64,000 nucleotides of DNA from Sipunculus nudus. Taxonomy: Eukaryota; Annelida; Sipuncula; Golfingiida; Sipunculidae. The notes under the pieces are model-generated. The model was not told the DNA's origin and did not search any database. It worked only from the letters and a program-made list of their open reading frames with translations. The stretch is taken from the NCBI GenBank assembly GCA_026874595.1, contig CM049317.1:53027618-53091617 (forward strand). Direction: 5' to 3'. The position numbers and the translations under genes were made by a program. This document shows positions 57,949 to 64,000 of the stretch, one piece after another. The stretch's first letter is position 1. Each line of letters begins with the position of its first letter.

Positions 57949-58206
57949 TTACAGAACCGAAGGCAGTTGACTGCGCCAAATGAAAAGGTCGGCCTCCGAT
58001 TTGGCTTGCAGTGAAAACGTATAGAACTCTTGGGAATGACTTTTATTTTCTCTTGTCAGGCAGGTTATTTCTGCTTGAAGTATGTGCACTTGTTGACCCC
58101 GTGATGCCATGTTTTCATTAACAAGCCCTCTGTCAGGTGCTTCCTTGCTCTGCATCCCCGTTTCTAAGTCACCTTTGGGAGCAGGAGCCAACCTGTTACG
58201 AGACAT
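57949..58206 (-). CDS. Possible small protein or exon, unknown
   Basis: An 85-codon minus-strand frame opening MSRNRLAPAPKGDLETGM with a short helix-forming, possibly coiled-coil stretch (HILQAEITCLTRENKSHS). Composition is protein-like, but no family, splice partner or promoter was identified. It lies upstream of the MFSD6-like exons on the same strand, so a leading or alternative exon is conceivable. Chance ORF remains likely. Confidence 0.2.
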   Translation of the reverse strand: MSRNRLAPAPKGDLETGMQSKEAPDRGLVNENMASRGQQVHILQAEITCLTRENKSHSQEFYTFSLQAKSEADLFIWRSQLPSVL

Positions 58207-60529
58207 CTTGAAAAGGATAGATTAGACTGGTTTCCGTCTATATTGTGTTTGTTTGCGGAAGTCGATATCGGTATAAAGTATTGTATATCAATTTGTATAC
58301 ATCTATACGTATACGTCAGTTTCCCGAGAGACAGATTTATGTGAGGCAAGTATTTAATTGAAATCATAAAGAAGCCTTAAATGTTAGTGTGCCAACTGTT
58401 TGGCAACAGAATACTTGCTGTTTGTTGGTTCTTTTGTACATCTTTCCCGTTTGCAATGAGAAGTCAAACGACACACCAACATTTGATAACTACATTTACA
58501 TAGCAAATTAATGCATAATCTATAAACATGCATGAATGGTATTTTTTAGCATTCAATAAATAATGGGCCAATTTTAAATACATTTTACCGATGAATTAAA
58601 CATTTAAATAAATGTTAACAATTAGCCCAACCTTTATGTCCTTAACAGCAGCATTACTTGTATAAAAATTATGTAACTTTTATGTGAAAAATGATATTTA
58701 TATTATACAATATGTGAGAAATGGATGGTGCAACCGGTGTAAATTCCAAGCATGCGGGTCTGCTTTCTAAGAAAGGATGTAATTAGATTGATGTGCAGTT
58801 GATTAGTCATTTCTGTCATTTGATGACACGATCATGTGCTTCGGGAAAATGTCCGATTGGTCAAAAGTCTATAAACCGCCTGAAACCCTTCCGGAGCGCG
58901 AGTGCGATCAATTATTGTTGCTCATAAAATGCCTCCGTCGACAATAAATGCACGGCATGCGACGAGTGGGGTTCTATAATACCTCTGCAGTGAGGATGTT
59001 CGCGTGAGACAAGCTGACGGCTTGAACATATAGACGTTTAACCGCGTTTTAATAAATAGACAGACCACATGTTTACTTAAAACACAAAGAAGCTGCATTT
59101 CAGTAACCAAGTATGTCTACATGGCCGTAGCCAGCCAGTGGATATTTTTTCTCTTGCAGTCTTTATAGTGATTCAATATTAAAGATTAATATCCTGGGAT
59201 CTAATTAAACAGATACGTTTTTAATGTTTTTCGTACTACCTTTTGTAATATCGCGACCGGAAAACACAAACAGTCAAACATATCAAGAGCTGAGGAAACT
59301 GTAAAATTGCTTATTGGCAAAAGAAGTTCAGTACGACGAATTCAGGTATTTGTGATAACAAGTCACGACACATGATTTATTGATGCCCCCCCGTATAGAG
59401 GCTGATCAATTTATTTCTACATTAATGTTTGGGTCAAAATTTTGGACGGATTATCTTAGTGCAAAGCGATAGATGGAAGCGCTAGATCTCTAATATGGCT
59501 GTTTTTTTAAACCGCTCTTCGGTTCACTATTAGTCAAATGTCACAGGTTTGCACTTGATATTTATATTTGACCATGACGTCATTTCCAAGGTCGCACATA
59601 CCATAGCCGATTCCCCATTATCGCTCAATTAAAAGTGTCCCGGGGGGTGGGGGATGGGTTCGGGGGCTGATACTCCAAGGGATCCCTTGGCGATACCAAT
59701 CATCTACTTAACCAGTGGTCTGGCGTAACAATGCTTGATGATCAGTGCCGAGGGTATCTGGCTATAAACCAGGTCTATTTCAAGGTGATATTATACCCTA
59801 ACCGTTAATATTTAATCCAGATGTCACGTTTGGTTAGGAAATGTGTTTTTGTAAAATTGTAAACAGAATGATGGACTCAAGCTCTATTTTCAAAACGTAT
59901 AACACCATATTAACAATGCTATAAGATTAAAAATGATATATTCTGTTTGGAGTTTAAATAATCATTAGATTGAATTACATTGCCAAACGACATTGATACA
60001 TTAAGTACCAATTCCAAAATAAATTAATACCGTGATTTATCTAGGAAGTCCGAAATATATGTGGTTCCCGAAGAACGCTGAACCATATCATTACTTATCA
60101 TGGTCTGTAAACAGACCTGCTTCACTCCATTTCATGCATGTTTTACAAAAAAATCATTATTTTTCATGCATTTTTACAAAAAAAAATTGTTTCATTAATT
60201 ATCATGGTTTATATACGAAAATACCTAAATCTTGGTAATAGGTTACAACAAGTGCATAATCCCTTATAATGGTATACAAAAAGTCTGTTCTGGTTATTTT
60301 GGTTTGCAAAAAAAACAAAAACAAAACAAAACAAAACAAAACTGCTTAATTTTTTTCTTATGATCTGCTGAAAGACTACCATTCCTTATCATAGTAAACA
60401 AATCACTTCAGCTTATGGAGCAAAAATGCAGAATTTTAAATAATGACAGATAACGAAATATTTTCGATCCTGACGCAGCGGTTATATATAGGGCAGTCGT
60501 CCCAGATCTCTTTTGTTGTAACCGCTGCT

Positions 60530-60660
60530 TAGTATGGCAAGATTCTCTGGGTTCCACAACCAGGGATGGCACAGAGCAAAGAGTCATTATTAGACCAACC
60601 AGAGTGTGGTATTGCATTGTGCATCCAGCCCCAAATTTCAAACATGCGTTTGTCTGCTGA
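60530..60660. repeat. Second copy of the 25.5-kb palindrome family
   Basis: Shares TTCTCTGGGTTC, CATTGTGCATCCAGC and CAAACATGCG with 25498-25620 in the same order. The overlapping ORFs on both strands come from the repeat. Confidence 0.5.
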
Positions 60661-63600
60661 TACCGGTTATGCATGGTTACTGGGCAAACAAACCTGGGAT
60701 GACTGCAGTGGAGTCAAAAGCGTACAAAATATTTTTTTCGAAGGTACATTTAAAAGAAAAACAATTAATAAACAGGAGTTTTCACATAATGAAATATATA
60801 AACATTAAAAGAGAGAAAAAAATAGAAATCTGCAGTCTAATGAGTGCAAGCCCCCGCTATTCATCTATTTGGCCCATAGTAGTATCCCCAGGATCATTTG
60901 TGCATAAGGCCCGACGACTACTGCACCTGCGGGCCCTGGGTGTGTAATCGACCCCATTGCTGAGTCATACCACCGAGGAACCCCTGAAAGGCGCACTCAT
61001 TTGTGAGTGAAGCACGGCCGTTCCACACAAAAATCTTAACATTTCTTCATTGGCCCATTCCTGAGGTGCCCTGTAAATTTAATGGAATTCCGTTCATGAT
61101 TGCGCATACCCGCCTGGGGGAGGTAAAATTTTGGAGCGCTTTACTCGTCAGGGCACCACACTACAGATCCATGGTAAATAATGCCATCAAATCTCTCCCT
61201 TGGTTAGCCTGTCGGTTATATTGACCTATAATTACCAAACGTACGGTAATTTGTCTGAGTTAATGAAAGGCAGTGACCTTCTAAAGAGATCAAGATCGCT
61301 CAAATCGGGATGAAACAGCCTTTAGCTCCCTGACGAGGGCATTGATGACTATGCTGTGCTCTATGTGGATGAATATTGATCTGCAAGCTCCTGGTACAGG
61401 AACCTGTGTTAAATAACTACCTCCAAAGTGCTTTTATAAGTTCCCATTCTGAGCTGTAAGTTCAGCCACACTTTGCCTTGAGACTGAATGAGACAAATAT
61501 TGTTTTCGTGTCAGGACTTAGAACTCAGTAGGTGGGTGATTTTAACGTTCTCCAAAGGTGCCAGCCAGCTGTCGAACAACGCTCATGACGACCCCCGTGT
61601 GGGCAATATATCTGTAAAATGCTGACCCATTTAATCAGAATGAGTTAGGGGTAGTCTTTTTAATGACACACCCGCATACTCAAGAAATGAGGTCAAAATC
61701 CCAATACTGACCATGCATATAGCTATCAGTTTAACGAAGGCGCCACTGACGTTATGAAGAAATATGATATTACAGAACAAAAATATTATAATTATAATAT
61801 GGTACCGCCGCTTAATGTTTCAATTCATATTTCAAGTTGAAACGCTCCAATGCATCAAATTCATATAACTACGTGTTTGAAAATAAGGAAAATACATCTC
61901 AATTTATATTATTTCAGAATTGAAAACATAATAAAATCGGTTATTAAACCTACACATATATTTCATATTGATATAGAAAGGAATAATACAACAATTATGA
62001 GTTCACGGAATAAGTCACTGATATGTGTCAGCCACAAGTTAAGGAGACTGTTTACTACCGTTTTTATATTGGTCGCCAATATAAGAGAGAATCATAAATC
62101 ACACCAGCCAGTATTAGAGATGCTGACTCGCCCCAATGCTTCAAATCAGAACATAAAACATATCTGTTTGCAATGTGTTTACTTGTCCTGATTTTAAAAG
62201 TCTAGGCTTCAATGTTATTGTGTTATCATTTTAAAATCTGTGCTATTTATGTAATGCGCCTTAAGCGGTTCTATTACTGGATATGTTGTGCAATATGCGT
62301 AAAATGCCTGCTTTCATATATTATGAGCATTACTAGCCGTGACAACCCGACTCAGTAGGCATTCGGATAATTGGGCTGGTAAGCCTTCTCGAGTCGTGAT
62401 ACAAGAAATATCGAGGAATGTATCGCAGTGGTCTTGCATCAGGTTGCATTCATATTGTGGTAAACGGCCAATAATCTCAATATGTTGCTAAGAATGATGA
62501 ATTTACACAATATTATACATGTGAGCTCACAACCCAAACTGAAACACCGTCTCTATGGACACGGGTCATTTCCTTTATCGCCTGCAAGCTGCCTGCGTCC
62601 TGTTACCCGTGCGAGCCATGCTTGTGTTCATGCGGTCTTAAATTCAACAAACATCTCGAGGGGTTTACAAATGTGCTGGGTTAAAACGGAGCTCTTCTTG
62701 CTCATGCTTGGTATTATTAGAAAGTACACAAACAATGATATTGATTGGTCTGGTTAATGTTGATTGACAGTGTACCTGTAAGCAATGAAACGTCAGAAAT
62801 GACGTTTTCATAAGGCCTTATAATGCCTTCCTAAGACTTAGATGTGAAGAAACTCTGGCGCCAGTAATCTGGTCGTAATGCGAGAGGGTCGATATGACGC
62901 TAGAGCATTACCGGATATGATAATGTGAGCATTTAAATATGGGCTGCAGCAGGTACGGAAGGGTTTATATTCTTACAGCCGTTGGGTGGTTGATTTGTCT
63001 CATAGGAACTTTCTTTTAAATGGTGTGAACGGAAATTGTTTGAATTTTGTGGAAGGGTTACAGTAATACCCAGGGAACAATCCATAAAATTAGGGAAGTA
63101 ACCTAAACGCTAAACGCTAGGGTTGTTTAACATTTTAAATCTGGGTGACAGGTGCTCTTTATGCTGTGGCGCCGAGCGTACCTGCGTGGCTGTGATCAAA
63201 TGGTAATTTCTGGGAGGTTTATAGGAAGGAGACAACTGAAGCGGAGGTAAGAAGGTTGGGGGCAAAAGATCTAACATTCACTGCCAGACTTATTTTTATT
63301 CTTAAACTCCAGGTAAGATCTTAATAGTTCATGCGACAGTCTTTCCCTATTGTCACTGAGATCATGACACATGCCTGTTTACAATTAACTAAAACACATC
63401 GTGAGATGCCAGCACCGGGACACAGCATTAACCATCTGTTTCGGCGGCTGCGACATTTAAAGTCGGTCCTAGGAGGGCCATAATTCCTGCATGTAACAGC
63501 GAGACGACAGCGCGGGGTCATTCGGCTTCCCCTCGTGGCGCTCAGGGGACCGCTTTATCATGACGAAAACCTGGGACTGTCAACACAGTAATGGAATGTA

Positions 63601-64000
63601 TGTATCAATATAAATATAAATGTAATGAAATGTATTGCGTGAATATTGTTGTAAAAATAAATTCGTATACCATATATTACAAAATACATCCGTTCGAATT
63701 TTCCTCGTGTTGCCTATTATTTGCAACGCTGCGGGTTTTTTTTCTAGCACAGTTGCGGTTTGTATACTGAAATATTTAGATATATAGCGTTTGAAAGTTT
63801 CTCTGTCAGTGCCACTTTATCGAACACATTAATCTCTATCTCTCTCTCCTATCACTTTTTAATCCATGATTCCCTCTACCCTCTGACCCTGTTTATAGTT
63901 GGTTCCACCTGCCGGTGCCTGTTGAAACTTGGGTATTTTTCATTCCAACTTAAATATGATCACCCAGTTTGACATTAGAATAACTTACTGAAGGCTTAAA

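Larger units (their letters stand above)
51312..64000. other. Upstream MFSD6-like intron or flank, no further exon recognised
   Basis: I looked on the minus strand for the earlier transmembrane exons of the MFSD6-like gene and saw none. Recognised contents are the tandem duplication at 51516, the MITE at 52398, two ~75-bp repeats at 56366 and 57314, a minus ORF at 57949-58206, an (AAAAC)n stretch near 60315 and a palindrome-family copy at 60530. 61000-64000 shows nothing identifiable. Confidence 0.5.

Noticed and set aside
61850-62191. 113-codon plus-strand ORF
   Set aside because: AT-rich composition with no domain or conserved motif.
51312-64000. 3' LTR or remaining RT/RNase H of the retroelement
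   Set aside because: No sequence similar to the 46498-47200 LTR, and no RT catalytic motif, was seen beyond 51196.

Overview
This is AT-rich animal nuclear DNA: split genes with canonical GT/AG introns, long (TA)n, (CT)n and (GA)n tracts, and many dispersed non-autonomous transposons. The repeat style (elements opening with an AGCTCAG...CTGAGCT hairpin followed by a (CCGT)n tract) suggests a mollusc, probably a bivalve. That assignment is inference; the gene calls do not depend on it.

Two conserved host genes are visible. On the plus strand, a complete seven-exon phosphopantothenoylcysteine synthetase gene (PPCS, second step of coenzyme A synthesis from phosphopantothenate) runs from 3387 to 19484. 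All exons join in frame to a 313-residue protein. On the minus strand, the last six coding exons of an MFSD6-like major facilitator protein lie between 51311 and 29994. Its earlier exons are not in the window, or at least not recognisable. The two genes are convergent, with a repeat-filled gap of about 10 kb between their stop codons.

Layout: 1-3386 is 5' flank holding two TIR elements back to back, a 824-bp foldback element and a 1.5-kb element with an 8-bp target duplication that ends 34 bp before the PPCS start codon. 3387-19484 is PPCS; two introns each carry a ~2.6-kb copy of the same element, and other introns carry SINE-like pieces, a hAT-like MITE and tandem-repeat elements. 19485-29993 is intergenic repeats, including two Helentron-like elements head to tail and a near-perfect 44-bp hairpin. 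29994-51311 is the MFSD6-like gene; its 14-kb intron contains a decayed Ty3/gypsy-type retroelement (46498 to about 51196) with one LTR, a tRNA-Pro-type primer site, and gag, protease, integrase and the start of reverse transcriptase in that order. The retroelement ends within a few bases of an MFSD6 splice donor. 51312-64000 is mostly unannotated sequence with short repeats and a TA-flanked MITE.

No operon, CRISPR, prokaryotic or complete RNA gene is present. The most interesting points are the shared hairpin/CTTGTT termini across several repeat families, an exon-like ORF carried by the 2.6-kb elements, the integrase-before-RT order, the retroelement/splice-donor junction, and a duplicated-exon remnant in the MFSD6-like gene.
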